Positions 28,501-37,480 of a stretch of DNA of 64,000 bases are shown here, in pieces. The translations under genes were made by a program, and so were the position numbers. The notes below the pieces were generated by a model. The model ran no database searches, was not told the DNA's origin, and worked only from the letters and a program-made list of their open reading frames with translations. The DNA is from Nocardia sp. NBC_00403 (GTDB taxonomy: Bacteria; Actinomycetota; Actinomycetes; Mycobacteriales; Mycobacteriaceae), in assembly GCF_036046055.1 (NCBI RefSeq), contig NZ_CP107939.1, forward strand, positions 3,596,001-3,660,000, in the 5' to 3' direction. Numbering within the stretch: the first letter of the stretch is position 1; each line of letters opens with the position of its first letter.

Positions 28501-29592
28501 GTGGCGCACAAGGCGAGCGAAGAGATCGGGGCACGACCCGCGAGGGGTCGGCAGGGCCGGATCCTTCGGCGGGCCGGGCTGGCGGTGTCGTTGGGCATCA
28601 CCGCGATGCTCGTCTCGGGCTGCTCGATCGACAATGTTTGGCTGCGGTTCGGATGGCCCTCGGGCATCACGCCGCAGGCCACTCGGATGCGTGAGCTGTG
28701 GACCTGGTCCGTCATCGCCGCATTGGTGATGGGCGTGCTGGTGTGGGGTCTGACCTTCTGGACCATCACCTTCCACCGCAAGAAGAAGGACTCCCCGGAG
28801 TTCCCGCGCCAGACCGGCTACAACGTGCCACTGGAGTTGACCTACACCGCGATCCCGTTCGTCATCATCGCGGTGCTGTTCTACTTCACGGTCGTCGTGC
28901 AGAACTACGTGCACGAGAAGGTCGACAACCCCGACGTCACCGTCGACGTGACCGCGTTCCAGTGGAACTGGAAGTTCGGTTACCGCAATGTCGACCTCAA
29001 GAACGGCTTCACGTTCGACGGCATCGACACCACGCGTGAGGCCGCCAACCAGGAGCAGCTCGAGGAGTACAAGGAGCGGACCAAGGACGGTCACCCGCAG
29101 CCGGGCCCTGTGCACGGCAAGCCGGAGAACGACATCCTGTCCTACCTGCACTACGACAAGATCGAGACCGTCGGGTCCAGCACCGAGGTTCCGATTCTGG
29201 TGCTGCCGACCGGCAAGATCATCGAATTCCAGCTGGCCGCCGCCGACGTGGTGCACGCCTTCTGGGTGCCGGAGTTCCTGTTCAAGCGTGACGTGATGCC
29301 GAACCCGAAGGAAAACCATTCGGATAACGTCTTCCAGATCACCAAGATCGAGAAGGAAGGCGCGTTCGTCGGCCGGTGCGCCGAGATGTGCGGCACCTTC
29401 CACTCGATGATGAACTTCGAGGTCCGTGCCGTGTCGCCGGAGAAGTTCGCCAAGTACATCGAGTCGCGCAAGACAGGCAAGACCAACGCCGAGGCGCTCG
29501 AGTCCATCGGTGAATCTCCGGTCGCCACCTCCACGAGGCCGTTCAACACCGACCGCACGACCAAGAGCGCGGCCGCGGCCGACAGCAAGTGA
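28501..29592 (+). CDS. ctaC: Cytochrome c oxidase subunit II (aa3), lipoprotein
   Basis: Subunit II carries the CuA centre that takes electrons from the bc1 cytochrome c subunit. The ~363-residue protein has a signal sequence with lipobox MLVSGC, two transmembrane helices (~residues 60-85 and ~105-130, PFVIIAVLFYFTVVV) and the cupredoxin domain. CuA ligands are seen in ADVVHAFWVPEF (His) and GRCAEMCGTFHSMM (C-x3-C, His, Met), with FQWNWKFGY as the aromatic electron-entry patch. The GTG at 28501 has AGGAAGG eight bases upstream; GTG 28495 is too close. It is co-transcribed with ctaF, but far from ctaE-qcrCAB in this genome. Confidence 0.96.
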   Translation: MAHKASEEIGARPARGRQGRILRRAGLAVSLGITAMLVSGCSIDNVWLRFGWPSGITPQATRMRELWTWSVIAALVMGVLVWGLTFWTITFHRKKKDSPEFPRQTGYNVPLELTYTAIPFVIIAVLFYFTVVVQNYVHEKVDNPDVTVDVTAFQWNWKFGYRNVDLKNGFTFDGIDTTREAANQEQLEEYKERTKDGHPQPGPVHGKPENDILSYLHYDKIETVGSSTEVPILVLPTGKIIEFQLAAADVVHAFWVPEFLFKRDVMPNPKENHSDNVFQITKIEKEGAFVGRCAEMCGTFHSMMNFEVRAVSPEKFAKYIESRKTGKTNAEALESIGESPVATSTRPFNTDRTTKSAAAADSK

Positions 29593-29605
29593 GGACTGAT
29601 CTGAC

Positions 29606-30022
29606 ATGAAGATCGAAGCGCGGATTTTCGAGCTGCTCACGGTGTTCTTCGTCATCGTGGCAATCGTGTACGGCTACTTCACCGGGCAGTCGCGCACCGG
29701 CGTCGAGTGGGCGGGCACCACCGCCACCGTGCTGACAGCCGGCCTGTCGCTGATCATCGGCACCTACTTCCGCTTCGTCGCGCGTCGCCTCGACCTGCGT
29801 CCGGAGGACTACGAGGATGCCGAGATCGTGGACGGTGCAGGCGACCTGGGCTTCTTCTCGCCCGGCAGCTTCTGGCCCATCACCCTGGCCGCCGCGGGCT
29901 CCATCACCGCACTGGGCTTCGCGTTCTTCCAGCTCTGGCTGATCGCCATCGGCGTGGTGTGCATCCTCGGCGCCGCCGCTGGTCTGGTGTTCGAGTACTA
30001 CCTCGGCCCAGAGAAGCACTAG
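29606..30022 (+). CDS. ctaF: Cytochrome c oxidase subunit IV (actinobacterial CtaF)
   Basis: 138 residues with four hydrophobic segments ([76 protein letters not shown]). This matches the small actinobacterial aa3 subunit IV that lacks redox centres and stabilises the bc1-aa3 supercomplex. A conserved [14 protein letters not shown] loop lies between helices 2 and 3. The ATG start is 13 bp after ctaC, with GAGGAC as ribosome-binding site. A T-tailed hairpin ~150 bp downstream is the probable end of the ctaC-ctaF transcript. Confidence 0.94.
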   Translation: MKIEARIFELLTVFFVIVAIVYGYFTGQSRTGVEWAGTTATVLTAGLSLIIGTYFRFVARRLDLRPEDYEDAEIVDGAGDLGFFSPGSFWPITLAAAGSITALGFAFFQLWLIAIGVVCILGAAAGLVFEYYLGPEKH

Positions 30023-30167
30023 CTGGTCCGCCTCTGGCGCGTATTCAGGCCGGATCTGGGTGCCGCGGCAGTGGTGTCGGCGGCCGGCGGTCACCTGCTT
30101 GGTGAGTTGGTCGGTGCCCGGTGAGCTACCAATGTGCTCGCGAGATCAGTTGCCTTGTTCAGAACGA

Positions 30168-30207
30168 AGCGCCCCATCGGAATGGCGGATCCGACTGGGG
30201 CGCTTTT
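30168..30207 (+). terminator. Intrinsic terminator after ctaF
   Basis: AGCGCCCCATCGG (30168-30180) pairs, with a one-base bulge, with the segment ending CTGGGGCGCT (30190-30204), followed by TTTT. This is one of the few hairpins here with a T-run. Confidence 0.75.
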
Positions 30208-30258
30208 GCGTTCGGCTGGCCATCCCTCATCGCCAGGCAGACCCTGAGGGCGGGGATC

Positions 30259-30710
30259 TCAGATGCCGAAGGCGTGTGTGAGGCGGTGGGTAGAACGTGG
30301 AGCGAGGCCGCGGAGGGTCCGGGCGAAGCGGGGCTCGAGGCGGGCCGGGCGGGTGCGGATGGCGGTGTCGATCCAGCGGGCCGCCGCGGTGGGCTCGCGG
30401 GCGGGATCCTCGCTGCAGTGCGCGATCGTCACGGCGTTGTCCGCGCGGTGCGCGGGATAGTGCACCGAGGTGACCTGGATGCCGCGCGGCGAGAGCTCGG
30501 CCTCCATACATTGCCCGAAAGTGGTCCACGCGGCCTGTGAGCGGGCGTAGGGCGCGAAGTTCGGTGCGGCGCCGGTATTCGGGCTCCATGGACCCACATT
30601 GATCGCCTGCCCGGAGCCGGAGTCAAGCATGGCGGGCAGGCCAACGTCAGCTGTAGCGGGCCGAAATAGTTCGCCGCCGGACGAATTCGAGCATCCGAAC
30701 AGCACCTTCA
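30259..30710 (-). pseudogene. Truncated, frameshifted short-chain dehydrogenase
   Basis: The minus strand encodes the C-terminal half of a classical SDR: INVGPWSPNTGAAPNFAPY, then ARSQAAWTTFGQCMEAELSPRGIQVTSVHYP, with the catalytic Y-x3-K-like region degraded to Y-ARSQ. Just upstream, the helix that should precede it (NYFGPLQLTL) is in another frame from LPAMLDSGSG, i.e. a ~2-base deletion near 30640. The Rossmann N-terminus is missing. After VHYP several expected residues are lost before ARWIDTAIRTRPARLEPRFARTLRGL. All of this points to a decaying gene at the junction after ctaF. Confidence 0.75.
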
Positions 30711-30826
30711 CAGGAGAGAGCTGAACTAGCGCATCGACACCCCGCCGACAGTGTCGAAGTCGACCGCCCGTGCCCGCCAGCAGCGACAAGCTACCGGCCG
30801 GCGACTATGTGCGGCGCAACAGGACT

Positions 30827-32104
30827 CTAATCTGTGGAGTCGTAGCGCAGGGCTTGTTCGGAGTGGCAGATCTCGTCGATTCCGGACACGATGTCGCGCA
30901 ACAGTTCCGAGGGCAGCGCCGAGGGCCGCAAACGGCAGGTGAAGGTGATGAGGCCGTGGTCTTCCGCGGGCAGATTGTGCACCGCGGCCTCCGATTGCAG
31001 GTACTTCGAGCGCACGCCGTAGGTCATCGCGGAGATGACGGTGAAGCATCCGGTCCGCTCCCGGTGTCCGGCAAACAGATCGTGCAGCCGGTAGAACACC
31101 GAGGTGTAGCTCGACAGGGGCGCAAAAATGGCCACCCGGTAGGCGGGTCCGCGTTCGGACGAGCTGATCACCGTATCGGCGAGGTATTCCGCATCGCGCA
31201 GCGTCAGCACCTTCGGGGCGAACATCAACGCGCCCGCCGCGGCGTTGCGCACCGGGGCGCCTGCGCGCCCGCCCGCGGCAGAGGCGATGACGCCCAATGA
31301 CTTTCTGGTCTTGGTGCCGACCTCACGCCGCGCCCGCAGCGATCGGGTCGGCGTGGTGGGGTAGAGGCTCGACCACTGGCCGAAGCGCACCGTACCCAAC
31401 TGCACATGCCCGGTGCCGACCGGCCGCGACACTTTCAGCGGCGCGGTGTCGACCCAGCGACCCACTTGCAGTGCCGCGTTGCCGGGACGAGCGACTTCGG
31501 CATAGGCGTGTTCGACGAAGGAGTCGAAGTCCAGGAACCGGCCGGCATGGGTGGTCAGCCAGGTGTGGTCCTTGTCGATGTCGATCGCATCGAGGGTGAG
31601 CGCGGTGATGATGCCCGCTCGTCCGCCCGCACCGAGGATCCGGTGGAAGCGTTCGGTGTGATGGTTGCGTCCGCAGGTGCCGATGCGACCGTCGGTGTCG
31701 ACGTACTCCAGATCGACGATCTGGTCGATGAACATGCCGTACTTGTGCGAGGCCGTGCTCACGCCGCCGACCGACGCGAAACCGCCCGCGGTGATGTCGC
31801 GGTGGTCGCCGACGATCGGCAGGCCGAGGCCGTGCGCGCCGAGTCTGCGGTCGATATCGGACAGTTTGGCACCGGCCTGTACCCGCACCGTGCGCCTGCC
31901 GAGATTGATATCGAGCACCGCGTTCATCTGCCGCAGTGACAGCACCGTGCGCTGATCGGGCAGCGAGAGCCCGTCGTCGAACGGCTCGCCGCCGCGCACC
32001 ATGAGCCGATCGGCGCGGCTGCGCGAATCTCGTACAGTGCGAACGACATCCGCAGTGTCACGGGGGAGATATTCTTCGGCGGCGACAGTGTGCGGCGTGC
32101 TCAT
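30827..32104 (-). CDS. FAD-binding (type 4) oxidoreductase
   Basis: 425 residues. The N-terminal FAD_binding_4 domain has DTADVVRTVRDSRSRADRLMVRGGEPFDDG, where the flavin-linking histidine of BBE enzymes is not obvious. It continues with VRVQAGAKLSDIDRRLGAHGLGLPIVGDHRDITAGGFASVGGVSTASHKYG and LGAGGRAGIITALTL. This is the layout of cytokinin-oxidase/alditol-oxidase-like flavoproteins. The C-terminal substrate domain is not recognised. ATG 32104 is chosen: TAGCTT lies 7 nt upstream, implying a leaderless message. It is upstream of the SDR remnant and divergent from nothing; phoD precedes it on the same strand with ~50 bp between. Confidence 0.82.
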   Translation of the reverse strand: MSTPHTVAAEEYLPRDTADVVRTVRDSRSRADRLMVRGGEPFDDGLSLPDQRTVLSLRQMNAVLDINLGRRTVRVQAGAKLSDIDRRLGAHGLGLPIVGDHRDITAGGFASVGGVSTASHKYGMFIDQIVDLEYVDTDGRIGTCGRNHHTERFHRILGAGGRAGIITALTLDAIDIDKDHTWLTTHAGRFLDFDSFVEHAYAEVARPGNAALQVGRWVDTAPLKVSRPVGTGHVQLGTVRFGQWSSLYPTTPTRSLRARREVGTKTRKSLGVIASAAGGRAGAPVRNAAAGALMFAPKVLTLRDAEYLADTVISSSERGPAYRVAIFAPLSSYTSVFYRLHDLFAGHRERTGCFTVISAMTYGVRSKYLQSEAAVHNLPAEDHGLITFTCRLRPSALPSELLRDIVSGIDEICHSEQALRYDSTD

Positions 32105-32111
32105 GGCACGA

Positions 32112-32117
32112 AAGCTA
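32112..32117 (-). promoter_or_regulatory. -10 hexamer TAGCTT for the FAD oxidoreductase (leaderless)
   Basis: Minus-strand TAGCTT, 7 nt before the ATG at 32104. Confidence 0.5.
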
Positions 32118-32156
32118 ACCACAGCGCGGCCTCCCCTGCTCGCCCGAAGTCGTCAC

Positions 32157-33731
32157 TTATCCATCCTGCGGGGAAAGTCGCTGGCTGAACAGCACGGATC
32201 CGGTCGCATCGCACAAATTGACCGTCAGTTCCCTTGACTTGCCATCGATCAGGACCTCACCGAAATGTTGGAAGGCGCCGTCGAGCGGCGCGGCGTTCTG
32301 GACCGGTGGGGCATGCACGAAGACCGCTTCCGGACCGAAGGTCGCATCCAGCGGATTCGGGCCGAATGCGCCGGCGTTCAGCGGTCCGGAGACGAATTCC
32401 CAGAACTCGTCGAAGTCGGTGAACGTGGCGCGTTCGGGGGAATAGCGGTGGGCGGCGGTGTAGTGCACGTCGGCGGTCAGCCAGACGACGCCACCCACCT
32501 TGTTCGCCTTGATCGCCGAGAGCACTCGGGCGATCTCGGTTTCGCGGCCCGACGGTGCGCCGTGATCGCCGTTGGCCGGGCCTTCGTAGGCGGTGGTGTC
32601 CTTCTGTTCGCCGTCCTTGACGATCACGCCGAGCGGCAGATCGTTGGCGATGAGCTTCCAGGTGGCCGTGGAATCGCGCAGCCCTTCGATCAGCCATGTC
32701 GTTTGTGCGGGACCGAAGATGCGTCCGCTGGGTCCGTTGTCGATGTCGTTGGTGTCCTTGTAGGTCCGCATGTCCAGCACGAAGACCTCCAGCAGCGGGC
32801 CGTAGGAGATCTTGCGGTAGAGGCGTCCGTCTACCGCATCCTTCGGCTCCAACGGCATCCACTCGTGAAAGGCCTGCCAGGAGCGGGTCGCAAGGGTGTC
32901 CATGCTGCGCTCGGCGTAGCCCTTGGATGTCGCGACCAGGCCGCCTGGGTACCAGTTGTTGACCGTTTCGTGGTCGTCCCACTGCACCACCTGGGCGACC
33001 GAGCTGTTGAAGCGACGGTAGTTCTGGTCGGTCAGGTTGTAGGCGAAGTTGCCGCGGAACTGGTCGAGGGTTTGGGCGACAGCGCTTTTCGCCTCCGTCA
33101 CCAGATTGCGCCAGATCCGGCCATCGGGCAGCGTCACCGATTCCTGCAGTGGGCCGTCGGCGTAGATGGAGTCGCCGGAGTGGATGAACAGGTGCGGGTC
33201 GCGCGCGGCCATAACGGAGAAGATCTGCATGCCGCCGAGGTCGGGGTTGATGCCGTAGCCCTGGCCGACCACATCGCCCGACCACTGCAGCTTGATATCG
33301 GAAGCGCCGGTGGGGACTGTGCGGAAGACACCGGTGATCGGCTCGGAGCGCGCGCCGTCCTCGCCTTCGAGGGTCACCCGGTAGTGCACCTGCTGACCCG
33401 CGGGCAGGCCGTTGACGCGCACGCGGCCGGTGCCGTCGGAGTCCGGGGTCAGTAGCGGACCGGTGAAGCGCTTGGTGTCGGTGAAGGATTCGGTGGCCGC
33501 GGTCTCCACGATCAGCTTCGCGGGCTGATCCGAACGCGCCCAGATCAGCGCACCGTCGGCGCGCGGATCGCCGACCGCTACGCCGTGGGTGAGATTCGGG
33601 CGGTTGCGGATCAGCGTGGGACCGTCGTTCGACGAACAGGCGGCCACCGCGGGGGTCGCGATGAGACCGAGAGCAGCGGCACGCAGCAGGGTGCGTCGGG
33701 AGACGCCGAAGTCCGAACCACCGAGAATCAT
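32157..33731 (-). CDS. PhoD-like alkaline phosphatase, Tat-exported
   Basis: 524 residues. A twin-arginine signal (VSRRTLLRAAALGLIATPAVAAC) ends near a cysteine that could also act as a lipoprotein site. It is followed by a PhoD N-terminal Fn3-like domain (LTHGVAVGDPRADGALIWARS) and the phosphatase core. Metal and active-site motifs are LQWSGDVVGQGYGINPDLGG, DPHLFIHSGDSIYADGP, VVQWDDHETVNNWYPGG and VVWLTADVHYTAAHRY. Such Ca/Fe enzymes hydrolyse phosphodiesters and monoesters outside the cell during phosphate shortage. The ATG is preceded by AAAGG. No PHO box was identified. Confidence 0.92.
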   Translation of the reverse strand: MILGGSDFGVSRRTLLRAAALGLIATPAVAACSSNDGPTLIRNRPNLTHGVAVGDPRADGALIWARSDQPAKLIVETAATESFTDTKRFTGPLLTPDSDGTGRVRVNGLPAGQQVHYRVTLEGEDGARSEPITGVFRTVPTGASDIKLQWSGDVVGQGYGINPDLGGMQIFSVMAARDPHLFIHSGDSIYADGPLQESVTLPDGRIWRNLVTEAKSAVAQTLDQFRGNFAYNLTDQNYRRFNSSVAQVVQWDDHETVNNWYPGGLVATSKGYAERSMDTLATRSWQAFHEWMPLEPKDAVDGRLYRKISYGPLLEVFVLDMRTYKDTNDIDNGPSGRIFGPAQTTWLIEGLRDSTATWKLIANDLPLGVIVKDGEQKDTTAYEGPANGDHGAPSGRETEIARVLSAIKANKVGGVVWLTADVHYTAAHRYSPERATFTDFDEFWEFVSGPLNAGAFGPNPLDATFGPEAVFVHAPPVQNAAPLDGAFQHFGEVLIDGKSRELTVNLCDATGSVLFSQRLSPQDG

Positions 33732-34220
33732 GGGAGCAACCTTTGCGCAATGAGCTCAACGGCGGGTGAACGGCTGTTGTCGGGTTGACCCGGCCTTGCA
33801 CAATGTTCACACAGCAGGCGGCCACGAATGGGCAGGTTGCCCGATATGGTCCGTCGGCGAGCGCTGTTGCCATCCGGCCCGCGCCGACCTCGATGCCATC
33901 ACCTGATGCGATCGGAACGGGTGGCCCACCGCAACCACCCGCTCTGGAGTCTTCACCGGTTCCGTCCGGTGGCGAACGGTCCGTGGAATCCACTGGGCCG
34001 CAACCGAAACCACCGACTTCCGTCAGTGCTACTGGCACGGCGCGGGTGTAGCGGCGAACGTGCTGCGACCGAAGTTCTCGGCCTCCGATCGCACTCCGAA
34101 CCGCTTCGGTCTGCCCATGCGACCGCCGCATAAAGCCCAATTTGGGCGGGTTCCTCTGCCGCCGAAATGGTTGCGGCGTAACCTCTTACGCGGCGTCGGG
34201 CGGTTGCCCGAAGTCTGCGG

Positions 34221-34263
34221 CCGATGCGACGCCCCGAACGAGGAAGTCGGGGCGTCGCATCGG
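34221..34263. terminator. Perfect 17-bp stem-loop in an otherwise gene-free stretch
   Basis: CCGATGCGACGCCCCGA (34221-34237) pairs perfectly with 34247-34263 around a 9-nt loop. There is no T-run. It is the kind of hairpin that ends transcription in this window, but no intact gene lies within 250 bp on either side. Confidence 0.55.
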
Positions 34264-34539
34264 CGCTGTCGGATCTCGGCCCGGATCCCGTTGGCGCGGA
34301 GCGGGAGTCGTACCGTGCGGGCGGTAGTCTCCTGCACATTCTCGCTGCCGCGACGAGTAAACCGGAGTCCTCGCGTTGTTGCGCGCGGGGGCGCGTCCGA
34401 GCCGAACATCATTGCGCATATCTTTCCGCCATCGCCTGCAATCCGGCCCGGATACTGCTGTAGTACAGCGAGCTGCTTGCGTTTCCCCGTACTCGATCTC
34501 GGACTGCCGCTCGGATTCTCGTGGCGGGCCGGTGCGCGG

Positions 34540-34894
34540 TCAGGCGGGGAGCTCGTCCAGTGCGGTGAGGAAGTCTCGGACGGATAGATGCACAGCTCAT
34601 CGGCATCGTGCTGGACAGAGGCGGGGAGGTCGATGCCGTCGCGACGCCACCAGTACACGTCCCGGCTGACCGGCCACGGGTGTTGGGTGTAGCCGAGCAC
34701 GGCGTGTTGGCGAGCACGGTCGTGGCGCGAATTACCGCGAGGGTCGTCATCGGATACGCGTAGATGTGGCGTTGCGACGGGACCACGAACACCGTCCCCG
34801 CCGGCCCGGCCACCGGATAGTCGCCGATTGTGCACCGAGGAGTCGCCGCATATCGAGTGGTTGTCACATCCGGTGCTCGGCAAGCCGACGCCAC
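34540..34894 (-). pseudogene. Decayed small ORF with at least two frameshifts
   Basis: Protein-like sequence on the minus strand moves through all three frames: GPAGTVFVVPSQRHIYAYPMTTLAVI, then HPWPVSRDVYWWRRDGIDLPASVQHD, then LSVRDFLTALDELPA followed by TGA at 34540. Each part looks natural (hydrophobic/acidic alternation, FLTALDELPA end), while the frames that continue through each break are Arg/Pro-rich. The original family is not recognised. Sequencing error is a less likely alternative. Confidence 0.4.
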
Positions 34895-35067
34895 CGAATC
34901 CTGTGACCGAGATCATCGAGCCGCCATCGGAACTGCAAGTCATGCACCACGGTTGTCGGATCCGCGCTTCACATGGCCTGTGGTGGTTTGTGACCCTCGC
35001 AGGTCGAGCGCTCGACGGATAGGGTGGGGCCGCTGGATTATTCGGACGAGAACGATTGGGGGGACGG

Positions 35068-36792
35068 ATGTCATCCCCGCACGGGCGCAACCCTGAGCAG
35101 CCCTATCCGCCCCCATCCGGGCAGCGGTACGCGCCAGGATCCGCCTATCCACCGGCCCGCCGACCGGCTGCCGAACCGCCGCATCCCTCCGAGCCGGTCC
35201 GCGGACCGAGGCAGTCCCCGCCCGGACAGCAGGCATTGCGGCAGTCGTATCCGACGGGTCCGTCCAGGGATGAGCCGGGCCGGCCCGGACAGCCTTACCA
35301 CTCCGAGCCCGTGCACCGGCCGCGTGAGCAGTCCGCGCCGAACTCACCCGAGTCCGTTCGCCCGTCGAGACCACAGCGTCCGACTGATCCTTCATCTCCG
35401 ACCGGGCGGCCGTCGCCACCGGGATCCGTCCGTCCGCCGAGCGAACAACCGCACGCCGAACAGTCGCCTCGGTCCCGCCCGCCCTACCCCTCCGGTTCCG
35501 GACAACCACCCGGCGCGCAGTCGCCGTCCGGACGTCCGCACCTACCGGGGCCTGCCCATCCACCGAGGCAACAGCCTCCAGTCGAGCCTTTGCCTCCTGC
35601 CGGGCCACACCTACCAGAGGTCGAGCGGCGCGCCGGCGGGCACGCTTCGGATGAGTTGTACTCGAATGAGCCCGGGCGTCCTGCCCGGCGGCAGCCTTCG
35701 TCGGGGTACTTGCCTTCCGGGCGGCCCCGACCAGCGGGGACAGCGCGTCCGTCCAGCGAGCACTCGTCGAATGACTCGTACTCCCGGGTGAATGAGTTCG
35801 AGGATGAGTGGGTGCATCCATCCAGGCGGCAGCCTCCAATGGGGTACTCGCCGCCCCGTGGGCAGCACCCGATGGGGATCGAGCATCCGGGTGGCGAGCA
35901 CTCGCTGGATGAGTCGTTCCCGAATTCTCCGCCGCGTCGACCCGGGGAGCAGGCTCTTGCGGGGCCCTCGGCTCTTCGGCAGCCGCACCCGCCCGGGTCC
36001 GTGCGGTCGCCTCGACCGCAGCCGTCGAGTGATCCTTCGTCTCCGGACGCAGGGCCGTACCGGCAGGGAGCGCTGCGCCCGCCTACGGAGCAGTCGCCGG
36101 CCGCACCATATCCGAATGGACCAGTGCGCGCGCCGAGGCGGCCGCCTCCTGATGGGCAGCGGGCGTCTCGGCAGCCGTATCCGGACGAGTCCGAGCAGGT
36201 TCCGGTTCGGCGGTCCGCGCGGGCGGAGCAACTGGACGAACCGGATGAGCTGCTCGGCGAAAACGATGGCGCCACAGGGTTTGTAGTGGTGTTCGGTTCG
36301 ATACTGGTCGGGGTGCTCGCGATCACCGCGATCATCGGAGTGCGCGAGTACAACGAGCAGGCCGACATCAAGGCCACGGGCACCAGCGAGAACCAGACCA
36401 CCACGCAGCGCACCACACCGGCCGTCCCCACCTCGGACAAACCGGTTGCTCCCGCGACCGCGGCGGCTACCACCACGCCCGTCCCGAACGCCGATGATCG
36501 CTGGATCGCCGCCACCTACAACGCGCAGACCGACAAGGTGTCGTGGGTCCGCAGCCAGGTCAGCGGCGAGGCCGCGGCACAGGAGGCCGAGGCTGCGTGC
36601 GGCACCGGCTGCCCACCCGCCCGCTGGTCGCACAACGGCTGCATCAGCCTCGTCATCGGCCAAACCGACGGCTGGGGTTCCGAACGGGGCGACACCATTG
36701 CCGAGGCCGAAAGCAAGGCGATCAGCAACGCCGAAACTGTCTACGGCATTTCCGGGCCTTTCAGCCTCTGGACGAAATGCGCTCTCGAGTAG
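35068..36792 (+). CDS. Proline-rich membrane protein with C-terminal DUF4189-like domain
   Basis: 574 residues. The first ~390 are a Pro/Ser/Arg/Gln-rich, presumably disordered cytoplasmic region. It contains at least three degenerate ~43-residue repeats, recognisable by HSSNDSYS, HSLDESFP and HASDELYS followed by RPxRRQPxxGYxP. An acidic stretch precedes one transmembrane helix (~residues 409-428, GFVVVFGSILVGVLAITAII), then a Thr-rich spacer. The extracytoplasmic domain (~472-574) has three short cysteine-containing motifs (AACGTGCPPARWSHNGC, SLWTKCALE) in the DUF4189 pattern, probably disulfide-bonded. The ATG is placed directly after GGGGGGACGG. Function unknown; topology resembles cell-division or secretion-associated actinobacterial proteins. 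Confidence 0.8.
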   Translation: MSSPHGRNPEQPYPPPSGQRYAPGSAYPPARRPAAEPPHPSEPVRGPRQSPPGQQALRQSYPTGPSRDEPGRPGQPYHSEPVHRPREQSAPNSPESVRPSRPQRPTDPSSPTGRPSPPGSVRPPSEQPHAEQSPRSRPPYPSGSGQPPGAQSPSGRPHLPGPAHPPRQQPPVEPLPPAGPHLPEVERRAGGHASDELYSNEPGRPARRQPSSGYLPSGRPRPAGTARPSSEHSSNDSYSRVNEFEDEWVHPSRRQPPMGYSPPRGQHPMGIEHPGGEHSLDESFPNSPPRRPGEQALAGPSALRQPHPPGSVRSPRPQPSSDPSSPDAGPYRQGALRPPTEQSPAAPYPNGPVRAPRRPPPDGQRASRQPYPDESEQVPVRRSARAEQLDEPDELLGENDGATGFVVVFGSILVGVLAITAIIGVREYNEQADIKATGTSENQTTTQRTTPAVPTSDKPVAPATAAATTTPVPNADDRWIAATYNAQTDKVSWVRSQVSGEAAAQEAEAACGTGCPPARWSHNGCISLVIGQTDGWGSERGDTIAEAESKAISNAETVYGISGPFSLWTKCALE

Positions 36793-36799
36793 CCGGCTG

Positions 36800-37468
36800 C
36801 TATCCGGTGTGACCGGTCCGGTGTGCCGCTGTCACAAACGCCGCGCAGGCATCGGGATTCTTATCGCCCGTGGCTGTTTCGACTCCACTATTGACGTCCA
36901 CCGCGAAGGGATCGACTCGCGCTATCGCCTCGGCAATATTGTGCGGTCCGAGTCCGCCCGCGAGGATCACCGGGCGGCCGAGACCGCGTAGCGCCGTCAC
37001 CACGGCCGTACTCACCGACCAATCGTGGGTCCGTCCGGTGCCGCCGAGCCGGTCTTCGGTGCGCGAATCCAGCAGTACGGCATCACAATCCGATGCCGCC
37101 CGCAGCGCGGCATCGACCACATCCGGCCCGACCACATGGATCGCCTTGATGATCTTGCGCCCGCGGGCGTTCGCGCGCACCGCACGGAGGGTGTCATCCG
37201 ATACCAGGCCGTGGACTTGAATCGCGTCGACGCCGACCCGCTCGGCCAGCTCCAGAATCGCGTCCGCCGCTTCCAGATGGGTCACCAGCACTCGAGTGAC
37301 GAAGGGCGGTACCACACGGGAGAATTCGGCGGCCAGCTCGGCATCGAGCGCGTCTTCGCTGATATGGGTGACACCCGAGATGAAACCGACGGCGTCGGCC
37401 CCGGCCGCCAGCGCAATGCGCAGATCGACTTCGGACCTGATCCCGCAGATCTTCGCGCGCACCGTCAC
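36800..37468 (-). CDS. trpF: Phosphoribosylanthranilate isomerase-like (TrpF family) protein
   Basis: A 222-residue (beta/alpha)8 protein. The catalytic Cys (AKICGI, C8) and Asp (VLLDS, D134) of TrpF are present, as are IQVHG (~84-87) and the phosphate-binding GGTGRTHDW (~142-150) and ILAGGLGPHNI. However, the SPR motif that supplies the substrate-binding Arg in canonical TrpF is replaced by SGVTHIS at ~31-37. Most actinobacteria use the bifunctional PriA instead of TrpF, so this may be a true second isomerase or a repurposed paralogue. The GTG at 37468 has TATCGT 6 nt upstream (leaderless). It converges with the proline-rich gene, 7 bp away. Confidence 0.75.
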   Translation of the reverse strand: MTVRAKICGIRSEVDLRIALAAGADAVGFISGVTHISEDALDAELAAEFSRVVPPFVTRVLVTHLEAADAILELAERVGVDAIQVHGLVSDDTLRAVRANARGRKIIKAIHVVGPDVVDAALRAASDCDAVLLDSRTEDRLGGTGRTHDWSVSTAVVTALRGLGRPVILAGGLGPHNIAEAIARVDPFAVDVNSGVETATGDKNPDACAAFVTAAHRTGHTG

Positions 37469-37474
37469 GGATCG

Positions 37475-37480
37475 ACGATA
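37475..37480 (-). promoter_or_regulatory. -10 hexamer TATCGT for trpF-like gene (leaderless)
   Basis: Minus-strand TATCGT, 6 nt before the GTG at 37468; supports that GTG over the one two codons later. Confidence 0.5.

Larger units (their letters stand above)
33732..35067. other. Long gap with a strong hairpin and a decayed gene
   Basis: About 1.3 kb between phoD (minus) and the proline-rich gene (plus). It contains a perfect 17-bp stem-loop (34221-34263) and a likely pseudogene (34540-34894), listed separately. The remaining sequence has open frames on both strands without start signals or family-like composition. Confidence 0.5.
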
